Counted from the first letter of the stretch, positions 1-9,564 are shown. The stretch is 64,000 nt of DNA from Agreia sp. PsM10 (GCF_030433855.1 NZ_JARUXC010000007.1:62001-126000); one strand, 5' to 3'. A program made the numbers and translations. The notes: a model not told the origin generated them from the letters alone.

Positions 1-156
1 GTCGCTGGTCGACAGGCAGCAGAACGGGGAATGCGCCAGAAAGGTGAGGCAGCTGCGGTCGAGATGGTCGAGGATCTTGTCGGTCGTGGGCTTCTCGATC
101 TCGCCGAGGCTGGCCCGCACCTCGGCCTCGGTGAGGGCCGCGAACCGGGATGCCAT
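1..156 (-). CDS. PPOX-type FMN-binding protein, N-terminal fragment
   Basis: Only the first 52 residues lie in the window; the gene runs off the left edge. Its ATG at 156 overlaps the stop of the upstream M20 hydrolase as ATGA, so it is the last visible gene of the long minus-strand operon. The short helical leader followed by SPFCCLSTSD resembles the first barrel strand of pyridoxamine 5'-phosphate oxidase-related split-barrel flavoproteins (MSMEG_1061-like). Family assignment is by eye from a fragment; substrate unknown. Confidence 0.6.
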   Translation of the reverse strand, partial: MASRFAALTEAEVRASLGEIEKPTTDKILDHLDRSCLTFLAHSPFCCLSTSD

Positions 157-1382
157 CACGCGGCCTCTCCCGCCCGGTCCGGCCCGTGCCGCTCCAGCGC
201 CCGCCAGGCCAGGTCGGCGAGCGTCTCGGCGTGCAGGCCGAGCAGCGAATCGTCGAAGACGGCGAGCTCCGAGTGCATCGAGGGTGCGCCGGCGGCCGGG
301 ATGTCACGGGGCCGGGTGCCGAGGAACAGCAGGGTTCCCGGAACCTCGTCGAGCACATAGGCGAAGTCCTCCGACGCCATCGACGGGGCGGCCAGCCGCA
401 GCACCCGGTCGTCGCCGTGCAGGCTCACGAGCCTGTCGAGCACCCGGTTCGTCTCGGTCGGGTCGTTGTGGGTCACCGGGTAGGAGTCGATGAACTCCGT
501 CTCGATCGTGCAGCCGTGCGCCTCGGCGATGCCGGTCACCAGCTCTCCGATCGACGACCTCACGAGCGCGAAGGTCTCGCGCGAGAGCGTGCGGATGTTC
601 ACGAGCAGCTCGACGCGCGAGGCCAGGACGTTGGGGGCTCCCCTGTCGCTGACGATGCTCGTCACCGAGACGATGGCCGGGTCGGCGGCCGGCACCCGGC
701 GGGCGACGAAGGTCTGCAGCGCCTGCACGATGGCGGCCGAGGCCGGAATGGGGTCGGTCGCGAGATGCGGGAAGGCCGCGTGCCCGCCCGTGCCAGAGAC
801 GACGATGCGCAGGCCGCTGGCGCTCGCCATCATCGGGCCGGGGCGAGAGACGAAGAGACCGTTGTCGGTCGAGCAGTCCACGTGCATGGCGAAGGCTGCA
901 ACGGGGCGCTCGCCCGCCGCGTCGAGCACACCCTCTTCGATCATGAGCCGCCCGCCGGCGAAACCCTCCTCCCCCGGCTGGAACATGAGGACGATCGTTC
1001 CGGCGAGCCCGGCTCGCCGCGCGGCGAGCAGTCGAGCCGCTCCCACGAGCCCCGCCATGTGCAGATCGTGGCCGCAGGCGTGCATCGCTCCATTGCTCGA
1101 CGCGAAGTCGAGGCCCGTCGTCTCGACGACGGGCAGTGCATCCATGTCGGCGCGCAGCAGCACGACCGGGCCGGGCAGCGCCCCGCGCAGCACGGCGGTG
1201 ATCGAGCTGAGCCCGGTGCCGGTCGAGAGCTCGAGACCGAGGGCCTCGAGTGGAGCGAGCTCCGCCAGCAGCGCGGACTGCGTGCGGGGAAGGTCGAGCC
1301 CGATCTCCGGGTCGGCGTGCAGTCTGCGGCGCAGGTCGACGAGGTCGTCGAGCAGGGCGGAAGCCGCGCCATCGAAGGTCAC
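156..1382 (-). CDS. M20-family metallo-amidohydrolase
   Basis: Predicted cytosolic metal-dependent amidohydrolase/carboxypeptidase of 408 aa, cleaving N-acyl or amide bonds of amino-acid-like substrates. The metal-site signature HACGHD is at residues 101-106 and the catalytic glutamate pair QPGEEG near 138-139; the RADMDALP strand precedes them. A GTG start at 1382 is preferred because it gives a GTGA overlap with the PaiB-type gene upstream and leaves a full-length M20 protein; in-frame sequence further upstream is not M20-like. It is one of three hydrolases in the operon with the ABC importer, which suggests it works on the imported compound. The exact substrate (aminobenzoyl-glutamate, N-acetyl amino acid or other) cannot be told. 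Confidence 0.9.
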   Translation of the reverse strand: MTFDGAASALLDDLVDLRRRLHADPEIGLDLPRTQSALLAELAPLEALGLELSTGTGLSSITAVLRGALPGPVVLLRADMDALPVVETTGLDFASSNGAMHACGHDLHMAGLVGAARLLAARRAGLAGTIVLMFQPGEEGFAGGRLMIEEGVLDAAGERPVAAFAMHVDCSTDNGLFVSRPGPMMASASGLRIVVSGTGGHAAFPHLATDPIPASAAIVQALQTFVARRVPAADPAIVSVTSIVSDRGAPNVLASRVELLVNIRTLSRETFALVRSSIGELVTGIAEAHGCTIETEFIDSYPVTHNDPTETNRVLDRLVSLHGDDRVLRLAAPSMASEDFAYVLDEVPGTLLFLGTRPRDIPAAGAPSMHSELAVFDDSLLGLHAETLADLAWRALERHGPDRAGEAA

Positions 1383-2002
1383 GCCCGCACCCGCCGCATG
1401 CGCTCTGCGAGGGCCGGGTTGAGGTACGGGCCCGGCGCATCCAGAGCCGTGGTGATGCGCTCGACTATGTCGACGGGCTTGTCCTGGCTCATCTTCTCCT
1501 TGGCCTCGAAGCGGGTGATGCGCATGCGGAACCCCACGGTTCCGTGCAGGATGCGCTCGGCGTACGCCGTATTCTCCGCCGAGATGCTCAGCGTGAACGG
1601 ATTCGGCAGCGGGTTCTCGAAATGCTCGACGAGGCGCCCCAGAACGGCGAGATTCTCGGCGTCGGAGAGGATCTCGGGAACGCCGTAGGCGTGCACGGTC
1701 GCGAAGTTCCACGTGGGAACGGCGCGGTCGACTCCGTACCAACTGGGCGACACGTAGCCGCTCGGGCCGTAGAACACGACCGCGATCTCGGATGCGCCGA
1801 GCCCGTGGGCGCGCTCGTCGGGCCGGCCGACATGGCTGACCAGAACGAGGGAATCGTCATCGGACTCCTCGAGCAGGAACGGATAGTGCGAGATGACGAC
1901 GCCGTTCCCGGTGGCGCTCACCATGGTCGCCCACGGGTAGGACTCGATGAGGGCGCGCACGTCGGCGAGGTCGGTCATCGCGTAGTCGGGATTCTCACGC
2001 AT
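1379..2002 (-). CDS. PaiB-like FMN-binding split-barrel protein
   Basis: A 207-aa protein resembling the PaiB/FMN-binding negative transcriptional regulator family, with the typical SYPWATMVS, SHYPFLL and VPTWNFATVHAYG segments. Members bind flavin in a split beta-barrel; a direct DNA-binding role is doubtful for most of them. The start at 2002 (MRENPDYAM) gives a usual family N-terminus and an 8-nt overlap with the upstream hydrolase stop; an ATG nine codons earlier is the alternative. Sits between the alpha/beta hydrolase and the M20 hydrolase with overlapping ends, so co-translation is likely. Confidence 0.85.
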   Translation of the reverse strand: MRENPDYAMTDLADVRALIESYPWATMVSATGNGVVISHYPFLLEESDDDSLVLVSHVGRPDERAHGLGASEIAVVFYGPSGYVSPSWYGVDRAVPTWNFATVHAYGVPEILSDAENLAVLGRLVEHFENPLPNPFTLSISAENTAYAERILHGTVGFRMRITRFEAKEKMSQDKPVDIVERITTALDAPGPYLNPALAERMRRVRA

Positions 2003-2876
2003 CGAGGGCACGCTCCCCGGCTTCGGCACGCTCCGCCCGCGCAGCCGTCCGCGCCAGCGCCGCCACGAACTCCGGCCACAGCTCGATAGGGATGTCGTGA
2101 CCCATCTCCTCGTAGATGTGCACCTCGGCGTGCGGCATGACCCGGGCGGTCTCGAGCGCGGCGCTCCAGTGCAGGCTCTGGTCGCCGCGGCCGTGGATCA
2201 CCACGGTGGGCACGGTCACGCGGCTCATGTCGTCACGCCGTTCGAGCGGCCCACGCAGCAGCGCGTTCCACTGCCGGAACAACCCGGTGGGCGTGTAGGC
2301 GCGGTCGTAGTACCGGCCCGCGAGCTCGGCCGAGGCGGCCTCGTCGAAGGGGAATCCGGGCGACTGATAGTGCCGCTGCCCGCCGATGAACATCTCGATG
2401 TAGGCGTCGCGGTCGAGCACGGGCGGAACCTCGGTGACGGGCTCGGCCGAGTGCTCGCCGACCAGGAACTCCGGTGCCGACGACAACGACGTCGACATCA
2501 GCCCGAGCGATGCCACACGAGACGGATGCCCGATGGCGAGCAGCTGGGCGATGTAACCGCCCATCGACATGCCGGTCACGTGCGCCCGCTCGATGTCGAG
2601 GTCGTCGAGCACGGCGACCACGTCGAGCGCCATGTCGGCCAGGTCGTACGTGGCCTCCACATCGTTCGGCCCGCCCGTGGCCTGGCTCAGCCCGATGTCG
2701 CGGTTGTCGACACGGATGACGAAGAATCCGGCCTCGGCGAGCATCGTGCAGAACCGTTCGTCCCAGCCGATGAGCTGCGCCCCGCCGCCGTGCAGCAGCA
2801 CGAGCGGGCGCCCTGCAGGGTCACCGAGAGTCTCGTAGTACACGGCGATTCCGGCCGCGGAGGTGATCAGGGGCAT
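1995..2876 (-). CDS. alpha/beta-fold hydrolase
   Basis: A 293-aa soluble alpha/beta hydrolase. The oxyanion region LHGGGAQ is at about 28-34, the nucleophile elbow GMSMGG places the catalytic Ser at 104, an acid occurs in IHGRGDQ, and the histidine in YEEMGHDIP. No signal peptide. Start ATG at 2876 chosen because the conserved fold begins there and the upstream in-frame region is low-complexity arginine-rich shadow. It follows the amidohydrolase gene by 34 nt. Esterase, lactonase or C-C hydrolase activity are all possible. Confidence 0.88.
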   Translation of the reverse strand: MPLITSAAGIAVYYETLGDPAGRPLVLLHGGGAQLIGWDERFCTMLAEAGFFVIRVDNRDIGLSQATGGPNDVEATYDLADMALDVVAVLDDLDIERAHVTGMSMGGYIAQLLAIGHPSRVASLGLMSTSLSSAPEFLVGEHSAEPVTEVPPVLDRDAYIEMFIGGQRHYQSPGFPFDEAASAELAGRYYDRAYTPTGLFRQWNALLRGPLERRDDMSRVTVPTVVIHGRGDQSLHWSAALETARVMPHAEVHIYEEMGHDIPIELWPEFVAALARTAARAERAEAGERALDA

Positions 2877-2910
2877 TGCGGGTGGTCCTGTCGGTCGAAG
2901 GTCGAACGGG

Positions 2911-4395
2911 TCACAGAGTGTTCCACGTGGGCGTGCCGCCGAGGAGCGTCGCCGCGACGGGCATGTCGCGCAGGCCGTCGGCATCCACCGTCGTGGGATC
3001 GGCGTCGACGATCACGAGATCGGCCACGGCTCCGGGCGACACGGATGCGCCGCGGGTGCTCGCGGCGACCGCGACGTCGGCGCCGAGACGCTCGGCCGGA
3101 TGCCACGCCTCGCGTCCGTCGCGCCGGCGGCTGACCGCGGCGGAGATGGCGAGCCAGGGGTCGAGCGGAGCCACGGGCGCGTCGGAGCCGAGGGCGAGCG
3201 TGGCCCCGGCCGCGTGCAGCGACTGGAACGCGAAGGCCCGGTCGGTGCGCCCCTCCCAGTAACGGTCGGCGACATCGCGATCGTCCATCGCGTGCTCGGG
3301 CTGCACGCTGGCGGTGAGGCCCAGTCGACCGAACCGCTCGAAGTCGCCCCGCGACACGAGCTGCGCGTGCTCGATCGTTCCGGCGATGCCGAGGCGTTCG
3401 AACGCGTCGAGAACGGCGGTGTTGGCGCGGTCGCCGATGGCGTGCACGGCGGGGGCGATTCCCGCGGCGCGGGCGCGCACCAGAAGCTCCTCGACCTCCT
3501 CGGGCGCGACGCTGAGCATGCCGCACGGGTGGGCGCTCGTGGCCGCCACGCCGGGATACGGATCCCAGCAGTAGGCCGTGCGAGTGTTCAGCGATCCGTC
3601 GACGACGATCTTCAGCCGCCCCATCGTGATGATTCCGGATGCCTCGAGCCGGTCTCCCGTGCGCAGACCGCGGGCGATGACCTCGTCGAGCCGGTCGGGC
3701 CACACCGAGGTCTCGACCCGCAGAGAGGTCACTCCGGCGTCGACGCGGGCGGGCCACAAGCTGGCATTGTCGGCATTCTCGAACTCGACGATACCCACGA
3801 CGCCGCGGGCCGCGGCCGCCGCAGCGGTCTCGCGATACGCCTCGAGCGAGGGCTGGTGGTCGGCGTCGAGGCGGTCGAGCGTGCCGATCCATTCGGTCTC
3901 GCGCAGCATGCCGTCGTCGGGCAGCGCGTGCACGCCGAGCCGGGCCGCGGCGGCCGTGTTGAGCCATCCGCAGTGCAGGTCGCCGCTGATGAGGATGACG
4001 GGGCGTTCGGGCGCGATCTCGTCGAGCGCTGCCCGGGTGGGAGCATCCGGCCACAGACCGTCGCGGAACCCGTAGCCGATCAGCACGTCGTCGCTGCGAG
4101 CCGCGAGCGCGTCGCGCATGATCGCCACGGCGTGCGCCGCGCTCTCGGCCGGTGCGAGGTCGACCCGCTGCCGCCGCACGACCCACTGCGAGAAGTGCAC
4201 GTGCGCATCCCACAGCCCGGGCATGACCCAGCGTCCGCCGGCGTCGAGCGACGCGGCGGGCGACGTCGCCGACGATGACGCCCCGGTGTCCGCGCCCGAC
4301 GGCACGATGGAGGCGACAGCCCCGTCGCGCACGATCAGGTCGGTCGGGCCGTTCCAGCCGGCGATGCGGGCGTTCTGCACGATCAGGTCGTTCAC
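2911..4395 (-). CDS. YtcJ-like metal-dependent amidohydrolase
   Basis: A 494-aa amidohydrolase-superfamily (Amidohydro_3) enzyme. The N-terminal beta-sandwich is followed by the barrel metal ligands HVH (65-67); further signatures include HAIGDRAN, IEHAQL and GSDAPV, covering the remaining barrel strands, and a C-terminal GAVADLVIVD sandwich strand. Likely cleaves an exocyclic or cyclic amide. The start overlaps the stop of the upstream ATPase gene (ATGA, 4392-4395), so it is translationally coupled to the importer. Natural substrates of YtcJ-type enzymes are mostly unknown. Confidence 0.88.
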   Translation of the reverse strand: MNDLIVQNARIAGWNGPTDLIVRDGAVASIVPSGADTGASSSATSPAASLDAGGRWVMPGLWDAHVHFSQWVVRRQRVDLAPAESAAHAVAIMRDALAARSDDVLIGYGFRDGLWPDAPTRAALDEIAPERPVILISGDLHCGWLNTAAAARLGVHALPDDGMLRETEWIGTLDRLDADHQPSLEAYRETAAAAAARGVVGIVEFENADNASLWPARVDAGVTSLRVETSVWPDRLDEVIARGLRTGDRLEASGIITMGRLKIVVDGSLNTRTAYCWDPYPGVAATSAHPCGMLSVAPEEVEELLVRARAAGIAPAVHAIGDRANTAVLDAFERLGIAGTIEHAQLVSRGDFERFGRLGLTASVQPEHAMDDRDVADRYWEGRTDRAFAFQSLHAAGATLALGSDAPVAPLDPWLAISAAVSRRRDGREAWHPAERLGADVAVAASTRGASVSPGAVADLVIVDADPTTVDADGLRDMPVAATLLGGTPTWNTL

Positions 4396-5180
4396 GAATC
4401 CTCCAGGTCGAGCGGCCGGCCCATCACGGGCACGGCGCGCAGCAGTTCACGGGTATAGGGGTCTTCGGGGTCGGTGAGCACGGCGTCGGTCGGACCGTTC
4501 TCGATCACCCGGCCGCCGCGCAGCACGGTGACCTCGTCGCTCACGTAGCGCACCACGGCGAGGTTGTGCGAGATGAACAGCATGGTGAGGTCGAGCCGCT
4601 GCTGCAGCTCGCGCAGCAGGTTCAGCACCACGCCCTGCACCGACACGTCGAGGGCCGAGGTGATCTCGTCGGCGATCAGCACCTCGGGTTCGGCGGCGAG
4701 CGCGCGGGCGATGGTGATGCGCTGGCGCTGTCCGCCCGAGAAGGCGGTGGGGCGATCATCGGCGCGCGCCGGGTCGATGTGCACCAGGTCGAGCAGTTCG
4801 CGAACGCGGGCGTCGCGCTGGGCGGCGCCGTGGCGGCGACCGGTGGCCAGCAGGCCCTCGGCGATCGACGCGCCCACCGACATCCGCGGGTCGAGTGCCG
4901 ACAGCGGGTCCTGGAACACCATCTGCACCCGCCGTCGTGCGGCGCGCGCCGACGGCTCGCGGCTGGTGATGTCGACGCCGTCGAGCAGGATGCGCCCGGC
5001 GCTGACCGGCGAGAGGCCCACGGCGACACGGGCGACGGTCGATTTGCCGGAGCCGGACTCGCCCACGAGGCCGTGCGTGGTGCCCGGCCTCACCGTGAGG
5101 TCTACGGCGTTCACGGCCGTGTTCGCGGTGCGTCCGTGGCCGAAACGCACGGTCACCGACTCGAAACGGAATTCGCTCAT
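4392..5180 (-). CDS. oligopeptide-type ABC importer ATPase (OppF-like)
   Basis: A 262-aa nucleotide-binding subunit. Walker A GESGSGKST (40-48), Q-loop FQDPLSALDP, signature FSGGQRQR, Walker B VLIADE and the H-loop SHN are all present. The C-terminal peptide DPYTRELL is typical of Opp/Dpp ATPases. Starts with an ATGA overlap (5177-5180) on the fused permease-ATPase gene, so the importer carries two ATPase domains: this one and the one in the fusion. Confidence 0.93.
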   Translation of the reverse strand: MSEFRFESVTVRFGHGRTANTAVNAVDLTVRPGTTHGLVGESGSGKSTVARVAVGLSPVSAGRILLDGVDITSREPSARAARRRVQMVFQDPLSALDPRMSVGASIAEGLLATGRRHGAAQRDARVRELLDLVHIDPARADDRPTAFSGGQRQRITIARALAAEPEVLIADEITSALDVSVQGVVLNLLRELQQRLDLTMLFISHNLAVVRYVSDEVTVLRGGRVIENGPTDAVLTDPEDPYTRELLRAVPVMGRPLDLEDS

Positions 5181-6919
5181 GCGGGGATCGTCTCCTCGTC
5201 GGCCGCCGCGATGACGGGCAGGGCCGTCGTGCGGTCGGTGGTCATGTCGGGCACGCACGCGATGAGGCCGCGGGTGTACGGATGCGTGGCCTCGTCGAGC
5301 CTGTCGGCCGCGATCTCCTCGACCACCCTGCCGTCGCGCATCACGATGATGCGGTCGCAGAATCCGCTGACGAGGGCGATGTCGTGCGAGATGAACAGGA
5401 TCGCCGCACCCGTGGCGTTCTGGGCGTCGCGCAGCGTCTGCATGACCTGGCGCTGCACCGTCACGTCGAGTGCGGTCGTCGGCTCGTCGGCGATGATGAG
5501 GCGCGGTGTGCCCATGAGGCCCATCGCGATCATGGCGCGCTGCCGCATTCCGCCCGAGAATTCGTGCGGCAACTGGCCGAGGCGCTGTTCGGCGTTCGGG
5601 ATGCGCACGAGGTTCAGCTTGTCGACGGCCCGGCGCAGCGAATCGGCACGGCTCATCTTGGCGTGCACCTCGCTGGCCTCGCGCAGCTGCCGACCGATCG
5701 TCAGGGCCGGATTCAGCGACGTGAGCGGGTCCTGGAAGATCATGGCCTGCTCCACGCCGAGGCGGCGGCGTTCGGCCATATTCGGCACCGCGGTCATGTC
5801 GATCTCGCGGAACATCAGCTGCGTGCTGGTGACGAGGGCCTCGGGGCCGAGCAGGCCGGCGACGGCCGAGGCCGTGACCGACTTGCCCGATCCGGATTCG
5901 CCCACGATGCCGACGGTCTCGCCGGAGGCGATCGTGAGTGTCACGCCGTGCACGCGCTCGACCATCTCGCCGTCGCGGCCGGGGAAGGCGACGCGCAGGT
6001 CGGCCATCTCGACCACCGGGGTGGCGTCGGTGACCGGCGCGACGTAGTCCGTCGAGCGGCGACGGCGCACGGCCTTGGGGGGCAGCTTCTTCGACGACGA
6101 TTCGCTGAAGACCTCTCCGAGCAGCGCGAAGACCACGCCGACGAGAACGATCGCGATACCCGGGCCGATCGCGGCCATCGGGTCGACGTAGATGCGCTTG
6201 GCGCCCTCGTTGAGCAGGCGGCCCCAGTCGTATTCGGGTGCCTGCACGCCGAGGCCGAGGAACGACAGGGCGGCGAACGACAGCAGCGTGACCGAGGCGT
6301 GCGCGGCCGTGTTCACGAGCAGCGGAGGCAGGATGTTCGGCACCACGTGACGAACGGTCGTGCGCAGCGCGCCGCTTCCGAGCATGCCGGCCGCACGCAC
6401 GTAGTCGCTCGAGGCGACGGAGGCCGAGAGGGTGCTCGTGAGTCGGGCGAACACCGGGATGCCGGCGAAGCCGACGGCGAGCATGGCGCCCACCGCGGTG
6501 GTGCCCCAGATCACCGAGAAGAACAGGGCCAGCAGCAGCCACGGGAACGACAGGAGGATGTCGATGAGCCCGGCGACGAGCCGTTGCAGGAATCGCGGCA
6601 GCAGCACCGCGGTCACGCCCAGCAGGATGCCGCCGATCACCGAGATGCCGGTCGCCCCGAGCGTGAGCAGCACCGATACCCTGGCCGCCACGATGACGCG
6701 GGCGAAGAGATCGCGACCGAGGTCGTCGGTGCCGAACGGGTGCGCGAGGCTCACGCCCAGCTGCCGGTCGGGGATGGAGCGCTCGGTCGCCAGGTCTCCG
6801 AAGAGGATCGGGCCGAAGACGGTCACGAGTATCACCAGCACGAGGCCGATGGATGCCGCGATCCCCTGCGGAGTGCGGAGGGCGGCGGGCAGACGGTGCG
6901 TGCGTGTCGGGTTGGTCAT
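5177..6919 (-). CDS. fused ABC permease-ATPase (OppC-OppD fusion)
   Basis: A 580-aa single chain joining two proteins that are usually separate. Residues about 1-275 are a DppC/OppC-type permease (TM segments near 18-40, 85-110, 120-160, 205-225, 255-275; EAA-like loop DYVRAAGMLGSG near 173-184; FGTDDLGRD periplasmic motif). After a basic linker (about 275-295) comes a complete OppD ATPase: Walker A GESGSGKS (about 340-347), FQDPLTSLNP, FSGGMRQR, LIIADEPTTALD. Start at 6919 (MTNPTRT) leaves 4 nt to the upstream permease stop; an ATG six codons earlier would overlap it. The fusion is in frame with no stop, so it is not an assembly artefact visible here. Confidence 0.93.
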   Translation of the reverse strand: MTNPTRTHRLPAALRTPQGIAASIGLVLVILVTVFGPILFGDLATERSIPDRQLGVSLAHPFGTDDLGRDLFARVIVAARVSVLLTLGATGISVIGGILLGVTAVLLPRFLQRLVAGLIDILLSFPWLLLALFFSVIWGTTAVGAMLAVGFAGIPVFARLTSTLSASVASSDYVRAAGMLGSGALRTTVRHVVPNILPPLLVNTAAHASVTLLSFAALSFLGLGVQAPEYDWGRLLNEGAKRIYVDPMAAIGPGIAIVLVGVVFALLGEVFSESSSKKLPPKAVRRRRSTDYVAPVTDATPVVEMADLRVAFPGRDGEMVERVHGVTLTIASGETVGIVGESGSGKSVTASAVAGLLGPEALVTSTQLMFREIDMTAVPNMAERRRLGVEQAMIFQDPLTSLNPALTIGRQLREASEVHAKMSRADSLRRAVDKLNLVRIPNAEQRLGQLPHEFSGGMRQRAMIAMGLMGTPRLIIADEPTTALDVTVQRQVMQTLRDAQNATGAAILFISHDIALVSGFCDRIIVMRDGRVVEEIAADRLDEATHPYTRGLIACVPDMTTDRTTALPVIAAADEETIPA

Positions 6920-6923
6920 GTCG

Positions 6924-7967
6924 TCACACCTCGGCAATCGCTGAGCGCGGATCGAGGGCGGCGAGCAGCAGATCGATCACGAGGTTGGCGGCGAGCACGA
7001 GCACCGCGTACGCCAGCACGACCCCCTGGATGAGTGGATAGTCCTTTGTCGTGATCGAGGAGACGATCGTCGATCCGATGCCCGGAATCACGAAGACGGT
7101 CTCGATCAGCACCGTTCCCGCCACGAGTCCGGTCAGCACGACGCCTCCGGCGGTCAGCGTCGCGGTCACGATGTTGGGCAGGGCATGCCGCAGGTAGAGC
7201 AGATGTGCGGGCAGTCGCTTGCTGCGCGCGGTCGTGATGTACGGGGCATCCAGAACCCGCACCATCTCGACGTGCACGATGCGCGCGAGGTAGGCGAGCG
7301 GGCCGATCGCCAGTGCGAGCACGGGCAGCACGGCCTGCTGCGGGCTGCCCCAGCCCGCCGACGGAGCGAGCGGAATGACGATACTGAACAGCCAGATCAG
7401 CACGACGGCGAGCAGGAAGTTGGGCACCGCGATGATGATGCCGAGCAGGCTCGACACCCCGAGGTCGAGGCCGCGGTGCCGCCCGGCGCGGGCCGAGACC
7501 GCCGTCGCGACGCCGATGGGGAAGGCGCCGAGTGCGGCCACGATGAATGACACGACCGAGAGCATCAGCGTGGCGGGCAGGCGCTCCGACAGGGTGGTCG
7601 CGACCGGCCGCTGGGTGCTGACCGACACTCCGAGGTCGCCGCGGAACAGTCCGGCGACGTAGTTGACGAACTGCTCCCCGATCGGCAGGTCGAGGCCGAG
7701 TGTGCGGCGCAGCAGTTCCACGGTCTCGGGCGGCGCGGTCGGGCCGAGGGCGGCCCGCACGGGGTCGCCCGGCACGAGGTGCACCATGAAGAACGAGGCG
7801 ACCAGCACGATCGCCAGCGAGATGATGGCGCGGGCGAATCGGCGCAGCAGGAACGCGAGTCGTGGTGAACCGACGGCTGAGAGCAGGCGATCCCCCCGAC
7901 GCGCGGGCGAAGGCTCGGTCGACGCGATCGTCGGTTCTGCCGTCAGCACGGTCGAGGGGATCGTCAT
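6924..7967 (-). CDS. oligopeptide-type ABC permease (DppB/OppB-like)
   Basis: A 347-aa integral membrane permease. After a 40-aa N-terminal extension come the family motif FMVHLVPGDPVRAALG, about six TM helices and the coupling loop near ITTARSKRLP; the C-terminal IPGIGSTIVSSI and LDPRSA segments are classic for DppB. It begins 4 nt after the solute-binding protein gene and pairs with the OppC half of the downstream fusion to form the translocation pathway. Confidence 0.93.
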   Translation of the reverse strand: MTIPSTVLTAEPTIASTEPSPARRGDRLLSAVGSPRLAFLLRRFARAIISLAIVLVASFFMVHLVPGDPVRAALGPTAPPETVELLRRTLGLDLPIGEQFVNYVAGLFRGDLGVSVSTQRPVATTLSERLPATLMLSVVSFIVAALGAFPIGVATAVSARAGRHRGLDLGVSSLLGIIIAVPNFLLAVVLIWLFSIVIPLAPSAGWGSPQQAVLPVLALAIGPLAYLARIVHVEMVRVLDAPYITTARSKRLPAHLLYLRHALPNIVTATLTAGGVVLTGLVAGTVLIETVFVIPGIGSTIVSSITTKDYPLIQGVVLAYAVLVLAANLVIDLLLAALDPRSAIAEV

Positions 7968-7971
7968 CGTT

Positions 7972-9564
7972 CTAGCCCTGCATCCGGATGGTGGTGGGTG
8001 CGACGGTTCCGGGACGCTCGAGCGTGACGCCGTTGAGGTACATCGGCGACTCGGTCTCGGCGAGGGGGAAGATGTCGACGCGGTCGATCAGTTCCTTCTC
8101 GGCCTGCTTCCACAGCCCGCACGCCTCGTCGGCGGTCGTGGCGGTGAAGGCCTCGGTCGCCAGGGCGTTGTATTCGGGGTTCGAGACACCCATGAAGTTG
8201 TAGCCGCCGTCCTCGCTCGTGGCTCCGAGGAAGAAGAGGCTCAGCACAACGGGGCTCGAGGGTGCGAGCTGGATGAAGCCGGTGTCCCAGTCGTAGCTCT
8301 GGTAGAGGTCGGTCGACCAGCCGGCCGAGTCCTCCGCCACGAGATCGGTGGTGATGCCGAGCTCGTTCCACTCCTGCTGCACCTCTTCGGCGGCCGCTCC
8401 GTGCGACGGCGTTCCGGCGTCGTAGAGGAAGCGGATCGTGAGCGGCTCGCCATCCTTGGTGCGCAGCCCGTCGGAGCCCAGCGTGTACCCGGCCTCGTCG
8501 AGCAGGTCTCCCGCCTTGTCGAGGTCTGTCTCGGGCAGGGTCCAGTCGGGTCCGCCCGCGACGCAGGTGAGCGGAATCTGATTGACGAGCGAGACGGAGT
8601 CGACGGGGTTGCCGTCGGTCACCAGCTCGCCGACCGAATCGCGGTCGAGGCCCAGGGTCAGTGCCTGGCGCACGCGCACGTCGGATGTCGGCCGGTCGGC
8701 GCGCTCATTGAACAGCATCTCGCCGATCGGGTTGAGAACGCCCTCGGACTCGAGGCCTGCCCCGTCGAGGCGCTGGCGGTCGGCCCCGATCACGGATGCC
8801 GCGTTCAGCTCTCCCGAGATCAGCAGGTTGGCGGCCGTCGCCTCATCGGTGATCACGCGCGCCTCGAGCTCGTCGGGCAGGCCCTTGGTCTCGCTGGTGA
8901 CGTCGTCCGGTCCCCAGGTGTAGTCGTCGCGCTTCGTGTAGACGTAGTCGGACCCGGGGTTCGACGACGACAGCGAGTAGAGCGCGGTGCCGTTCGTGGC
9001 ATCCGTGAGGCTGTCGGGATCGTCGAGGCCGGCCTGGCACACCATCTCCACGCTTCCGGTGCCTTCGAGCAGGAACGGGTTGTTGGTGGCCGACGTGATC
9101 GTGACCACGTTGCCCTCGGCGGCCGCGCTCATGTCGGCGGTGATGCTCGAGCCGAACCAGAACGTTCCGTTGGCCTCGTCGGCCTGGTAGTTGATGTTCG
9201 CGGCCGCGGTCTCGGCCGTGAAGGGCGTGCCGTCGGCGCAGGTGATGCCGTCTTTCAGCGTGTAGGCGATCGAGGTGCCCGTGACCTCCCAGCTCTCGGC
9301 GAGGAAGGGGCTGATCTCGCCGTCGGCGCTCGTGTAGGCGAGCGAGTCGTAGCCGAACGTCACGAGGGCGCGCTGCACGAGCGAGACTCCGGTGAGCGGC
9401 GAGAGGCTGCCCGGGTCGTCGTTGATCGCGATCGAGAAGGTGCCGCCCGAGACGACTTCGGAGGATGAGTCCGAATCGCTCGAGCCGCTGCTGCAGGAGG
9501 TGAGCAGCATCGCGGCGGCGACGGTGACCGCCGCAACGGCTACTGCGTGGTGCTGTCTTTTCAT
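7972..9564 (-). CDS. ABC importer solute-binding lipoprotein (SBP_bac_5)
   Basis: A 530-aa extracytoplasmic substrate-binding protein of the peptide/nickel family. The signal peptide ends in the lipobox LLTSC (Cys about 23), followed by a Ser/Asp-rich tether, then motifs such as DPGSLSPLTG, FLAESWEV and DVRVRQALTLGLDRD. ATG at 9564 overlaps the oxoprolinase stop as ATGA. It should capture the substrate that the neighbouring hydrolases process; peptide-type SBPs also bind non-peptide amides, so the ligand is open. Confidence 0.92.
   Translation of the reverse strand: MKRQHHAVAVAAVTVAAAMLLTSCSSGSSDSDSSSEVVSGGTFSIAINDDPGSLSPLTGVSLVQRALVTFGYDSLAYTSADGEISPFLAESWEVTGTSIAYTLKDGITCADGTPFTAETAAANINYQADEANGTFWFGSSITADMSAAAEGNVVTITSATNNPFLLEGTGSVEMVCQAGLDDPDSLTDATNGTALYSLSSSNPGSDYVYTKRDDYTWGPDDVTSETKGLPDELEARVITDEATAANLLISGELNAASVIGADRQRLDGAGLESEGVLNPIGEMLFNERADRPTSDVRVRQALTLGLDRDSVGELVTDGNPVDSVSLVNQIPLTCVAGGPDWTLPETDLDKAGDLLDEAGYTLGSDGLRTKDGEPLTIRFLYDAGTPSHGAAAEEVQQEWNELGITTDLVAEDSAGWSTDLYQSYDWDTGFIQLAPSSPVVLSLFFLGATSEDGGYNFMGVSNPEYNALATEAFTATTADEACGLWKQAEKELIDRVDIFPLAETESPMYLNGVTLERPGTVAPTTIRMQG

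Noticed and set aside
150-1688. Long plus-strand frames opposite the M20 hydrolase
   Set aside because: Pure antisense shadows with shadow-type composition (Arg, His, Gly); the minus strand holds catalytic motifs.
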